A stretch of DNA of 64,000 nt. Source: Plasmopara viticola (lineage: Eukaryota; Oomycota; Peronosporomycetes; Peronosporales; Peronosporaceae). This document shows positions 11,040 to 22,378 of this stretch, piece by piece. The stretch covers positions 310,001-374,000 of the forward strand of contig MBPM02000072.1 in the NCBI GenBank assembly GCA_001695595.3. The letters are read 5' to 3'. The translations under genes were made by a program, and so were the position numbers. How positions within the stretch are numbered: the first letter of the stretch is position 1; each line of letters opens with the position of its first letter. The notes beneath the pieces are model-generated. The model did no database searches. It had not been told where the DNA came from and was given only the letters and a program-made list of their open reading frames with translations.

Positions 11040-11420
11040 AGCGTTGATGTGCTTTTGACGATCAGAAAGACGTAAAAATTTACAGATTCTCCTGATATAA
11101 CCAAAGGTAATTTAGCAAAATTCCCAAAATCTAGTAAGAAGAAGCTTACATACGTCCCAACATCAACTGACACAGACGCTAATATGGAGCAGCGTGATTC
11201 GTACGAAAAATGATGTAGTGGGGTGAATAACATTGCCAAAAAGGCCATCATTACTCGAGCATACAGACAAGGTAAAATAACTTTAAGAGAGATGGTCAAT
11301 GGTCAAGCTCATGATTATCTTGTAAAATCATTTGAAGGAAGAATACGATGTGGACACGTAAGGAACCTGCTGAGAAATTTGCTAAGAAAGTCATGAAAGA
11401 ATCAATAGATCTTCTGAAGC
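11040..11420 (+). pseudogene. Virus-like core: lysine-rich gene fragment
   Basis: A plus-strand frame reads as protein-like with a single stop in the middle: KFTDSPDITKGNLAKFPK, then NIAKKAIITRAYRQGKITL and MVNGQAHDYLVKSFEGR. The minus-strand open frame over the same place is a shadow. The basic, helix-prone composition continues into more decayed Lys/Arg-rich sequence up to about 11750. No family recognised. Confidence 0.4.
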
Positions 11421-12224
11421 TATAAAAGCTCTCTCATATTAACAAGAGACAAAAAGAGCTGCTATGCGAGCTCGATTACGCGATAACTCTACCAAGACTC
11501 GAATAAGAAAAAGAGGAGAGAAAATTTTGCGATTTGAAGGCTGGCATAGAAAGTGTATATAGACAATTTCACCAGCTACAAAAGTTCATTTGCAAAAGAA
11601 CTGTAAAAATTCTCGGCATAGATTAAAGAAGCTGTCGAGCAAGGCATAGGCAAACACTATGCTAAAAAATGCTTTCAAATCGCCAAGAAAGCACAAGTTG
11701 AAACGAAGCAATATGAACCAACACGAAGCTGAACTAAAAGGCGGGCTTGATATAGTACTCGCTTCGGTATTTTTTCCAATCCGACTGACTAGCTTCTCGA
11801 TGATATCTACATTTAAAACAGTGATGGTACCATAATGTAAACTTCTATGACATCATCATCTTGCTCAGTTTTTACATCATTATTCGGTGTTATCGATATG
11901 GCTTCCCCACATTTTGTAGCATTTCTTGTGCAATGGATCCTGACATTGTTTGTGAATTATTTTTATATCGATAGCTTACCGATTTGTTCAGCAATGAACA
12001 TTTTTCCCCGATCATTGATTGGACATGCTATTTTAATCGCCTGTCAGAAGTGTTTCATAGACCACATGTTAAATTACCTACGAGACATCCATATAAGTTA
12101 GTTTGTACAACTTAAGACATCATATGTATGAGTATATTACCTGTGTATACGAGGCCAATGCAACAGCTACTTTTCAAAACAGCTCTCAAGCTTATGGTTC
12201 CAATCACAAGACACCTACCATTTG

Positions 12225-13405
12225 TTATACATTTGAATGTGTTACTGGTGTCGCAACAACAAAGACCAGTACTCGAGATATTACATATCCAAGTATCTTA
12301 CTATTACCATTTGCTATTTGTATTCGACACTCACTTACAAAATTGAAATTTGTAATTTCTAATGTTTTGTTATACCTTCCATTCAAAAAACCTGTTGCAG
12401 CACAAGTTGTAGATTTACCTGTGAATGTATGACTTGCACTATTAGTTCGACTTTTAACAGTACTTTTAACGCTTTGTCTGAAACACGGCATTGTTACCGC
12501 TACATAAACCGACACCAGCCATTAAAGTATTAGTACCACTTTCAAGTTGAACCCTTGTATGAAAACAATTTTAATTAATAGTTGAGTTAGAAGCAAAAAT
12601 TACAGTTAGAGCAGGATTAGAGACTGACATATTCGAAATGCTAGAAGATTTTGACATGCGGTATATACACGTAATTTTTAATCAAAACCCTAGATCCATT
12701 ATTACTATCGACAACAAAGTCGAGGAAATGACCAGTTGAGCGGATCCTCAGATTGTTTGGTGCCGTAGTTCCAGCAACATCTGACTCGGGAGTATCGTTA
12801 GTGTTTCCTTTAAAAACATTGTCAACATCAATGATTCGAATGCGTTCTGTATCATTGGCCATCATTCTAAATAGATAATGCGATAAGTTGTTTATATCCA
12901 TATCAACGTTGCAATTGTGTTTGACCATGACTAATACGTTTGATAGTAATATAAATATATTCAAAGCAGAAGCGTCAATTACAGGGGCATTACAATTAAG
13001 AGCTAGTGATAGAACAGTAGTTTTTATAGACTAACTGTTAGCAGTTGCTCCATCGTAGGTCGTTGGAGTGAGTAAGCGATAGTCGAGATAGAACCCGTTC
13101 CAATTAATCATGCTGTCTAAGTTGAGCAGTACCAGCTGTTACCCAATCAGGACTGACAAATGAATATGTGATCCGCCGAGAGATAAAGAGCAAACGTCGA
13201 TATTACGAATTACGCTTAAAGCAGATAGTGTTTCAAAACCACCAAGTCTGATATATCTTTGATCGGCTGTAGTTATAGTAAGGTACTTATTTGATGAGTT
13301 AGAATAAGAGCTTTTGAACAGAAGCGAATTAATTGATGAATAAAAATACATTTCAATCCCGATACTACACGATGCACAATCTCTACGAATCGATTTCGAA
13401 GTCAA
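12225..13405 (-). pseudogene. Virus-like core: minus-strand gene fragments
   Basis: Three minus-strand open frames (13139-13405, 12641-12964, 12225-12515) read as pieces of one gene with frame breaks between them. They contain YIRLGGFETLSALSVIRNID, MANDTERIRIIDVDNVFKG and GTTAPNNLRIRSTGHFLD, a Ser/Thr/Asn/Gly-rich style typical of surface or structural proteins. The plus-strand open frame at 12103-12432 is its shadow. No family recognised. Confidence 0.45.
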
Positions 13406-14188
13406 AGCTTAAAAACTCACGTTACAAGCACTTTGAGCTGCTATTTCGCATGCTCCAGTGTTTTAGAAAAGCTAAGCATCGTGCTGTATATAATAGCACT
13501 TGTGGGCAAATGCTTTACCAAGATTCTGATTCCGACAAAAGCAAATGAAGTGCTGTATGACAGTTATTACGTGATTGTAGTAGGAATGGTCTCTTGAATG
13601 AGCGCATCCATTCCAACGACAAATTGATATTGTTTATGTGATTAAAGCAAGAATGGTCTCCTCACTGAGTACATCCATCTCAAAGACGTTTTGATAATGA
13701 TAAGGTGATTTATGCAAGAATGGTCTTCTTAATGTGCGAAAATGACTCTGAGAAGATATCTTTGACGACTTTATTTTGAAACCAAAGAGACCTTAAATCC
13801 CAATTGAATGTTCTTTAATCAAAAGCGCAAGTGGAATGGCCAATGATCTATAATCTGCAGAACAACTTAATGAATAGTAAAATAGCTTGAACCAACTCCC
13901 AATATGTGATCGTGATTGAAACATGACTCAGCAAGATCTTGATATCACCTGTCGTAGTTTCCCTTTTGACATCTGAACGAAACATTCATCAAAGTTTTTA
14001 CGCAAACTACGGCCAAGAAAACGACGACCATGCTTATGGACATTATCTATAGAAAGATTTATCAAAACGTGATCGAGTTTGTATGTGATATGTGAGTAAA
14101 ATAATATACATAATAATCCGCGATTCCTTTATTATCCGTGATGCGCTTACGAGTCGCATTTATTGTCGAATACAAGCGTTAGGGTATG

Positions 14189-14700
14189 TTACTTGCGACG
14201 GAAGCATATTTTGATCATAAAGCTGATCGTTATTTCCGAATCAGTACCTTGCGGGCAATATGACATGCCTTGACCCTGAGATCCTGTTACAATCCTTCTA
14301 AAATGCACTCCGTAGGATGTGAGCGTGTGCAAATATAAATCATTGGTGGAAAGTGGATTTGTAAATATGAGATGCCCACCACTACGCTTGCAACCGATTC
14401 TAGTTAGGGCACCACACACTTATGACTGCTGAAACGCTTGTTGGTTGAGCCGCGAAAGATGCAGTCAAATTAAATTCAATAACATTGCCGCTGCGGGGTA
14501 AAATTGAATGGCACAGCTTGAGATTTTATTCACTACAGGCGAAAGGACAGTCATCGCACCGGTCGTAATGTTAATCAGTTACAACCTTTTTGAATACAAA
14601 AAGATAGAAGGTTAGTGTTGATATCAGCTGCGGAATGTTTACCATTTGGCAGTGTAATCGTGGAAGTAGTTATAGCAGCTGTAGTAGCAGATCAAGATAG
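14189..14700 (-). pseudogene. Virus-like core: fragment with ITLPNG box
   Basis: The minus-strand reading contains STITLPNGKHSAADINTN near 14660. The pattern of a Leu-Pro-Asn-Gly turn followed by an Asp-Ile-Asn helix start occurs in proteins of virus-like mobile elements, as far as I recall, so this is weak evidence. Downstream, 14189-14419 is an open frame with GGHLIFTNPLSTNDLYLHT. The two parts are in different frames. A structural role is a guess. Confidence 0.35.
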
Positions 14701-14846
14701 ATCCTAAGGCAGTCTCATATTGATACGCTGAGAGAACTTATATCGATCTAATTAGTCGATACCATGTCATACATATTAAACAAGATTTAGTAGCGCATTT
14801 CTATACGAACACGACAAAAAATGATATTAGGAAAAAGATGTAGGCA

Positions 14847-15047
14847 AAAATTAATGTCTCACGCGATGGAGATCGATGGGTCGGGGAAACAGATCACTTG
14901 AAACCTGTAGCGCCGTCTATAAATGACTATAGTCCAACGGAAATCGAAACGCTACTTATACAACTTCAGAAGATTAGCGTTAGTCGTCTTGCCAAGGAGC
15001 AAAGAAAAAGAAAGCTTCTCATTAAATGGATACTTCAAAGCCACTAA
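14847..15047 (+). CDS. Small basic open frame in the virus-like core (fragment)
   Basis: Sixty-six uninterrupted codons without an ATG at the left end, containing VSRDGDRWVGETDHLKPV and EIETLLIQLQKISVSRLA and ending in a basic helix with QRKRKLL. The composition is clearly protein-like and it ends at a TAA. It is probably the 3' end of a longer decayed gene. No family recognised. Confidence 0.4.
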   Translation, partial: KINVSRDGDRWVGETDHLKPVAPSINDYSPTEIETLLIQLQKISVSRLAKEQRKRKLLIKWILQSH

Positions 15048-16059
15048 GCTTCAAACGCGAGTCTAAGAGACTTAGCATGAGGTTAAGAGCACGCCTTTTT
15101 CGTATAGTTTGTTAAGAAAAGATTTTTATTCAGTCTTTATTGATATATTATCATCTCCGATTCTATTCGCGCCTATGAGCATCTTGAATTACTTGGCTAA
15201 ACCATCTAAAGGCTGCTAACATGCATTTTCAAATTCTTGAGATTAGATTTTGCATAAATTAGACTTGTTTTTTATAAGGTCGCGCTTAGGCTCATCGAGA
15301 AAATCAAACAGTGGCTCTTTTAAGCTCTTATCGTTTTCAATTATCCAACAAATATCTACGAATGCATGAGATACAAGCATCGATTTGATGTTGAGTTAAG
15401 ATTTGTCGATATTCAAATAAGCTAGGGATTTACACAATCCCACATGTAATGAAGTAGCTGTGCGATACGTTCTCTTATGTCTCTGATCCATAATAGCTCG
15501 TATGTTATAGCTATTGAATGGAATCTCCACAAAATATACGCTCCGGACGGTCTTAATGTCTGCTCAGAGGCTATGCAGGCGCCGGCTGTGCAAATGCAGG
15601 CTTTTCGAGAAGCTCAGGCTTCAACGATTTGTCGTAGTCGAAGCATTTGCCTGAGCCATAGTGCTGTGAAGTAGCTTTGCGTGAAGGATGGTCTCTCTCG
15701 ATGTGTGAGTTTCAGGTAGCTTTAAAATTCGATGATGCGCGATTCTAAAAATGTCGCTCGCTTTCATCAACATTGACTTCTCGTTGCGTTTTGAGAATGG
15801 CTCAATATCCTTTGGCTGAATCCATTGTTTGCATAGTCAGACTCACCCGGCTTACGATGATATACGCGCCAAGACAACTTTATTGTTTACTCACCGAGGA
15901 TGCCGATAAAGAAATTGACATATGACTTTATCAAACTCATCTTCGTGTTGTCTAGTTGAACTATCTGAGATCCCAGTTCCCGAAGTCGTTCAGATGCAAA
16001 TTGATTCCTCGGAGATAGTTAGACATTTTCCAAGGATTGAGAAATACGCTTGGCCAAAC

Positions 16060-16460
16060 TTAGCGCAGCGGATAATGTACGTTCATCCAGAGCGTAATGT
16101 TGTCAAACGAAAGCTTTAAGTAGTCATTTTTTTCTGGGTCGGCTAACGTTTTATACTCAGCTTTAAAGCCCTTATCATACGTTTCGAGAAATTTCTTGTT
16201 TACCCTGTCAAGAAGTGAAATTACTTCTTGGTTCCTAATGTACTTTGTTTCTTCTTCAGGAGTGTAAAGCTTCTCCTCTTTGTTTTGCTTGCCGATTACC
16301 TTTTAACTTCATTTTAGCATGCAAATGCCTTACGGACGCGATCCTATACCAATCTACAGATCCCATTTGAAGAGTCTCTTTGTCCGCATAAAGGCTTCGC
16401 AAAAGCGTAACAATATCCAAATTTCGAACTTCGAATGTATTCGGGAAGCTCTCATCGTCA
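16060..16460 (-). pseudogene. Virus-like core: two uninterrupted minus-strand blocks
   Basis: Block 16304-16460 reads DESFPNTFEVRNLDIVTLLR and continues with Trp-containing sequence. Block 16060-16262 reads EEETKYIRNQEVISLLDRV, then FDNITLWMNVHYPL, and ends at a TAA. Each is over 50 codons without a stop and looks like real protein sequence. They lie 3' of the helicase remnant on the same strand, so they may belong to the same transcription unit or a neighbouring replication gene. Family unknown. Confidence 0.4.
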
Positions 16461-16843
16461 GTTTAGATATAAGCGGATTGCGTCGATGAATCCTCCAGGA
16501 TCTCACTGAGGCTTACTTCAATCAATTTCAGAAAACTGTATCATTTGACGACCATACAAGCTGATTATCGTGTCCGAAAGGTCGTTATCGATACTGCCGA
16601 GATTGTTGTCGCGTGCTATTAATTTCTTAGCTTCATTCAGACGGAGTATTTCTGATTTAATAAACATTGACATTTATGTCTCTTGCTCTGTATATAAGCA
16701 ATTTAGATATTTCATTAGAATGTCCGAGAAATTGTTCGTCGATTTGTGTCATGCGCAAGCTGTAAAAGTCCTACACAGCAAGCCGGTTCGGTTGAGCCAA
16801 CATATCACTTTAAATTCAAGAAGTCTATCAGATGGGCGGAAGC

Positions 16844-18520
16844 TCAGTAAATCTGACTTTTTGACCTTACACACATATAAAAATGGCAATTTGGTTTTCC
16901 AATGTACTGCGCTAACTTTGCTATCAAGATTTGTCGCAAAATGGTACGAGAATTACACTTGAAACGCTTACCACAATCAATAATATTTTTCGCTTCGGTG
17001 TCTATCCCTTCATTCTTCAACAACCCACTAAATATATCGAAAGACATGTTCCGGGACACTCCGCTCGTTCCAACTTATTCGCAGTAGTTAAAATGCCACT
17101 CAGACGTATACGCTTCTTTTATTTCTTCATATTCTTCATCGCTCATGCATATTGAGAAGCCACATGACGACGTTATTGGCTTGCTTTGTCTCGAGTTTCT
17201 TCTTATGCTTTGTTAAAGAGAACGTTTGTGGCTGGGAACCTGTAAAATCGACATGAGCGAGGTACTGAAAGATATCACGATCCGCATTGAAATTGGCAGG
17301 AATATTGAAATAGTGATCAAAATATATTTCATCACCGATTCGGCTTTCAGAAGCGACGAGACACATGTATCGACGATCATTGGCTTCGATAATTGAGCCC
17401 AAAGCGTTGTTTGTCAAAATCGTATAATTTGCGTTGTCATTGACATCAATCTTAACCGCGATCGTCGGTGAATCGAGCAGTAATGGGGTCTATCGACGGA
17501 AATACGCAGCTACTCTAACAAACTATCGCTAAGCGATTGAAAATGTCATATAAAATATTTAATTACAACCTTGCTTGTCTTTGATGAGACCAACCATCTT
17601 CGTATTCGCATGCGGCTTCCAAATCAGATACGCAATTTTTTTTGGAAAACTGATATTCAGTATCATTATTACATATTTGACATGATCGAGCCACACGTCA
17701 ACTCGCTTTTGATTGATTTCAGGCTGAGAATTATAGTTATGTGAAACCAACAGAATACGCTAGATACACGAGCATCATAGTAAATGGTCCATATGGATGA
17801 ACATTAATAAATGCGTGATTTACTAAGTGCGTGATCGCGTCGAACAGGACACTCAATTTCAAGTGGGTAAGTACTGGCTTGAAATTATGAATCAGTTGGA
17901 AGAAATGTATGCTTTACCGAATGGATTGCACTCAACCACAACCACTTCTTCGTCTCCGAATAAATGCTTGGCGATGTATTTTTCTAGCCACATTTTGTTT
18001 TACGCTCAGACAAGAGTTTGTCGGGTCAGTAGTATCGCTTTGAATACTTTGATGACCACGTTGCGCAGCGATGACAAATTGTATAAATCGACTTTGTCAC
18101 TCTCGCAAATTAAAAGTTTGTCCGGAAGCATCATGTTATTAACAATTATTTTCAAGATGATCTCATTTATTTTGTCTTCACTGATGACCTCTTTGGTATA
18201 TTCATCAGTCTTTGCTTTCGCTTCGAATTGCCATCAAGTTTCGTCTTCATCTCCTTCATTGTTCTAGTTTCAGGTACATTCTTCGTAACAGCTCTCTCAG
18301 CATATTGCTCAGCTTGTCTCGCGCGCTCAAATTCGTCCAAGGAGAACTCGTCTACGCGTCGATTATGAAGACCGTCTGAAAAAATGCTGTCGTCATCACT
18401 TCTAGGGCTGTCGCTATCGAAGTCATCAGAAGTTTCGTACATCCACGAGTCATCACGTAACTTTTTGTGCAAAGCAACTGGCTTTATTTGAGACTTAGAG
18501 CAGCGCACGAGCAATCGAAG
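16844..18520 (-). pseudogene. D5/SF3-type primase-helicase remnant
   Basis: Reading leftwards: an acidic/basic N-terminal block (18167-18514); a block with MWLEKYIAKHLFG near 17990; a Walker-A-like IKDKQGCN near 17568 that runs into a stop where the Gly-Lys should be; a TILTNN box near 17420, comparable with SF3 motif C; an EANDRRYMCL segment near 17375, comparable with the arginine-finger region; and a long uninterrupted helical tail (17136-17417). A further open piece lies at 16844-17059. In DNA viruses, virophages and Maverick-like elements this enzyme unwinds and primes the genome during replication. Several stops and frame changes show it is dead. The family call is from motif order and spacing only. 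Confidence 0.55.
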
Positions 18521-19552
18521 ATTGCAAGTATCTATGATTAAAAATGGCGGACGTGACTTTGTCGTTGTCGGCCTGACCTCATATTCACTATATTAATCAT
18601 ATTTACTATCGTTAAGTGGTTCATTTGATTCTTTCAAATCTAGGTTACATGTTTCCCCATATACTGCGCTATTTGTGACCATCCGTTCGACATCAGGGGT
18701 TGACAGACGAAACCACCGATGGCGCTGGTCTATCAATACCCTCAGCGACTGGAGTATTGACTTGTGGTAGCATTTCTTCAACTATATCAATCTCTGCGAC
18801 AATAACTTTTTGATCGATATTCATCCCTTTCTTGTCGCATCGTTCTTTGTTGCAGGCAAACTTGCTCTGCTTGCCGTTGCTCTTGACGAAGTAAGTATGT
18901 TTTTTTATATTCTATAAATTCTCCACCCAAGACTATCTCATCGATGGTGCCATACATAGAGATTTATTATCGGAGTGCCGCCCGAGTGTTGCTTTAAATG
19001 TCGATTTCAAGCGAGTCGCCATAGGTCACCATGAGTCACCACTAAGTAGACATCAGCGTCTACGTCATTGAAGAGCGATCTCAATTTACCTGAGTCACCT
19101 CTTTTTATCAATATTCGATTAGTTTATACTTATTAGAAGGTATAGTACACACGTGATAGTGTAGTGACTATATAAGCAGGAGGAAGTTGCAAAAAATGGC
19201 GACTGCAGCCGGCCGTAATTGCGTGGATGGTGGCGACTCATGGTGGGTGACTTATGATAACCTATTCGATTTAATATCTCGACCAGTTTCCATGCTTTTG
19301 CTAGTATATACTGGCTCGCCACGGTTACGCTAAAATTGTTTAAGTGGTTGATTCGTATTCTAAGGTGTCTATAAACGAATCGATTCTTAAAATAAGGTAG
19401 TATATCATTCAGCTTGAAAGACTCTGCCACCTCACAGCATCGAAATACTCGTTGGTGATAAGAATGACGTCAATGGCATCATTGATTTGAGGAGGTTACC
19501 AACTTTGCTGATTATTCTCCTTTTAGTCGATATCTTTCTGGTGAGAACAAAC

Positions 19553-20949
19553 ATGGCAGAGGTGAAGCTGAATTGCGCAGTGGATGGCTTAGGAACCATG
19601 CTTTTGATCGCACGTACTGCGAAAGCGAGCGTGCTGTAGAAGGCTATATGTGACGATTAACGGTACCACGAGCGCTTCTCGTTTCTGCCAAGCGCATTGA
19701 CGCTGTACAGAATGGCGAGTGGTTGAAGGACGACGACAGTGTCGATGACCTGCTGTCAGGAACGATCGAAACCGGAGGCAAAAAGACGCGGCCGTTGTGG
19801 AAATTTGATGACGATAAAATCTAAAAAAGATGTTTTAGCCTGGAGACAAGGAGATTCACGTCTTGATGGAACTGCCGACAGCTTCGGCCGGTGAGAAACC
19901 GGAAACGACACAAATGTTATAGAAAAACTACCATTAAGTTGTGGGGATTAATCGAAACTGATATGTTTATTCGGAAGTCGGCTCGAGCAAGGACAAAGAA
20001 TTTATAAGTGACTTGAACCTTCGTGTGGAACCTGTGCGGACGGTCTCATTTGCTGCTGGAGCGTCCACTCTGACTGCAGCATTTGAATGGAAAAGCGTGT
20101 GTGATGAACGTGGCCAAAACATTGCGCTCTCTGAGGAGCAGCAACGAGAACGATATCGCGCTTACATCGAAGACAATATTCGCGTTGTGCTCGCGGAAAA
20201 GAAGCATTGCGTGGTTGGAGTGGAAGAGGGACAGGACATCCTCGATATCGAGCTCGCTGGACGTATCAACTATGAATCAATCATGGTGGAGTGAGTTGTT
20301 CTTTACAGTCTACTATTTCGACCGAAAGGGTATTTCACGGGCGAACGAATTCCGGCTCTTTGCCCATAAATGCGCAAGGCACAGTCTTCGTTGTAGGCCT
20401 TGAAACACGCTGACAGTTTCACAATGCTCACGGATCTTCTCATTCTTAGTGATCTCGTCGAGGAGAAACTTTCCAAGTCGCAGTTCTTGCCTGGAGTGAA
20501 GATGCTGATTGAAAAGAAGAGAGTAGTTGAATCAGGCTTCAGCTTCCAGGCATTGTCAGAGCTGATCGATCTGGATCTGCTAGCCAAAGAGCCAGTGACG
20601 GCCCTGCTCACCGACTTGACTCACAAATGACACTTTTTCGGGGTCTCGGAGATGTGCGACCATCAAGAAACCAGGAGAAGCTTTCCAGGTGATTCGAACG
20701 CTACTCGCGCAGCCTTCGAATACTGGTGATGAAGAAATCCGGCTTTAATGCTTTCAAGAACCCATGAAGCGGCGGAAGCTGGCAAAGATGTTGTCGACGA
20801 TCAGCGAAGGTGGTGAAAGTGGTGGGATTCGTGCAAGCATCGAACGGTACTATGACATCGCTAGCAATTTGGGCCCCGACATTGATATGGCGCGTGCTAC
20901 GGCGAGCCAAATCGTAAGAACGATTCCCGGTTTCAGTTATCACAGCTGA
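19553..20949 (+). pseudogene. Crinkler (CRN) effector gene, copy 2, heavily decayed
   Basis: It starts at an ATG at 19553 that matches the start of copy 1, but stops appear within about 30 codons and the LYLAK block is lost. Better-kept parts are 20013-20294 (with AGASTLTAAFEWKSVCDERG) and 20400-20630 (with LPGVK and an IEKK in place of IEVK), where a Trp codon has become TGA just after TDLTHK. The last piece is 20764-20949. It matches copy 1 along its length but has different lesions, so the two copies died independently. It is not a source of functional effector. Confidence 0.82.
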
Positions 20950-21057
20950 AGTTCGACACCAAGTTTAATGTACACCATTTCTAGTCCTCATAGCGGGCGA
21001 AGTGTATCCTTATGTCACATTGTCCGCACCTCCTACCCCTAAGCAAAGGTCGAGAGT

Positions 21058-21124
21058 ACCCCTAGACACCCTCAGAGCCAGCGATGATGTACTATTATCG
21101 CTGGCTCTGGAGGTGTCTAGGGGT
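21058..21124. repeat. 28-bp-stem palindrome just downstream of CRN copy 2
   Basis: Stems 21058-21085 and 21097-21124 pair over 28 bp with two mismatches around an 11-nt loop (gatgtactatt). The left arm has the same place as a shorter, decayed hairpin (6805-6838). It could be a 3' processing or termination hairpin, or the trace of a small foldback element. Confidence 0.85.
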
Positions 21125-21185
21125 ATGTCAAACGGCTCGATTTCGAACTACATGGCACGTATCATATATGTGCTGTGCTCAAGTG

Positions 21186-21964
21186 ATTTCTGGAAAAGAG
21201 AAGTTCACAAAATATCGATTGCATCCAACTGCGATGATCGAGCGGAATAATCTTTGACACATCGGCTATAATATAAACTTGCTTGCTGAGCAGATTTAAA
21301 TTCTCTGTGAGCTTAAGTAGTCGCCTGGGCACGTGCATAGTGCTTGGTCTCGCGAGCATTTTTGTGTGGCCATAAAACCTGCTTCTGCTCTCTATGTGTG
21401 TACGTTGCCGTAACGGCACATTGTTTGATAGCAAGCGTGTTGCCACAACTAGATTTTAAGAATAATTGCGATTAAGGCCAAGCTATCATTCAAATATTAG
21501 AAAATTTCTTATATATGAAGAAATGAGAAAAATCTGCATATATTTTTTTTCTTAAGGCCGAATATTGAGGCTGTAAGAATTGGCAAAAGAATGTTTGCGT
21601 AATCGTAGACAAGTGTTGAAAACAGAATGCTTTATTTATTGCTACCCAACGTATGTTTATCGCTGCATAAAACCTGATTTCTTTTATTTAAGAAAATGGA
21701 ACTTTGCATTTTAAATCTTAGCGCATCGCATATTTATATACATCTTATATACAATTGGCAAAGCAATCAACAATACAAAATACAAAGATATATTAAAAGA
21801 CATTGCTTAAACTTTGTCAAAATTATTTATTCGCTCAGACATATTTTGCACCAGATGAAGGTATGCCTGACTTCTCGTCCCGTAATGAAAGCTGACTATC
21901 AAAAAAGGCATGTCAAGGGACATGGTCTACTGTATTATTTTGTTTTAAAGGCGTGCAGACTAAT
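21186..21964. other. AT-rich spacer without a gene
   Basis: Only short open frames are present (for example 21696-22016, 106 codons, no motif). Base composition is strongly AT-rich. I see no RNA gene or repeat here. Confidence 0.45.
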
Positions 21965-22255
21965 TGTGCGAGACAGAAGTCCACAGTCTACGTTTTATAT
22001 ATATCAAGAACACTAATGTTTTTACTGCACCAATTCGTCCAGTTGTTGCTCTCGGCTTCAATTACAACCAATGATTGAACGAGCTGAAAGTCACTCTGAA
22101 ATTAAATACCCGTTCCTTCCACAACGATGTGCTTTTTACACGAGCTCATTATTTTAGATTCCTCTGTGGCAAAAGAGCTCAAGCCCTAGCTGACGATCTT
22201 CGATCTCGCGGCAGCAACCAATTGTCAAGAGACACTTTTAAAACTAGATACTTGA
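21965..22255 (+). repeat. Dispersed repeat upstream of the CCT gene
   Basis: Two blocks (about 21967-22160 and 22187-22255) resemble 1745-1900 and 1575-1632 respectively, but in swapped order. The first block is also related to 6560-6690. It may include the promoter or 5' UTR of the gene that starts at 22379. Confidence 0.6.
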
Positions 22256-22378
22256 CAAGTGCAACTTCTTGCGCCTCGTGTTGGACCATAACTCGCCACT
22301 TGATCCGTTCGATCCATCCATTTATTGCGGGACCAGTCGCTCCATTGTGAAACCACACACGCGCGACTTGATCGCTCA

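Larger units (their letters stand above)
18965..21185 (+). repeat. Right arm of the long inverted repeat carrying a CRN gene
   Basis: This is the inverted partner of 6737-8905. It contains the distal upstream block (19000-19250), the promoter-side block ending gatttgaggaggttacc near 19500, the second CRN relic and the downstream palindrome. The similarity continues to about 21185 (atatatgtgctgtgctcaa against atatatgtgctaggctcaa on the left). Confidence 0.8.
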
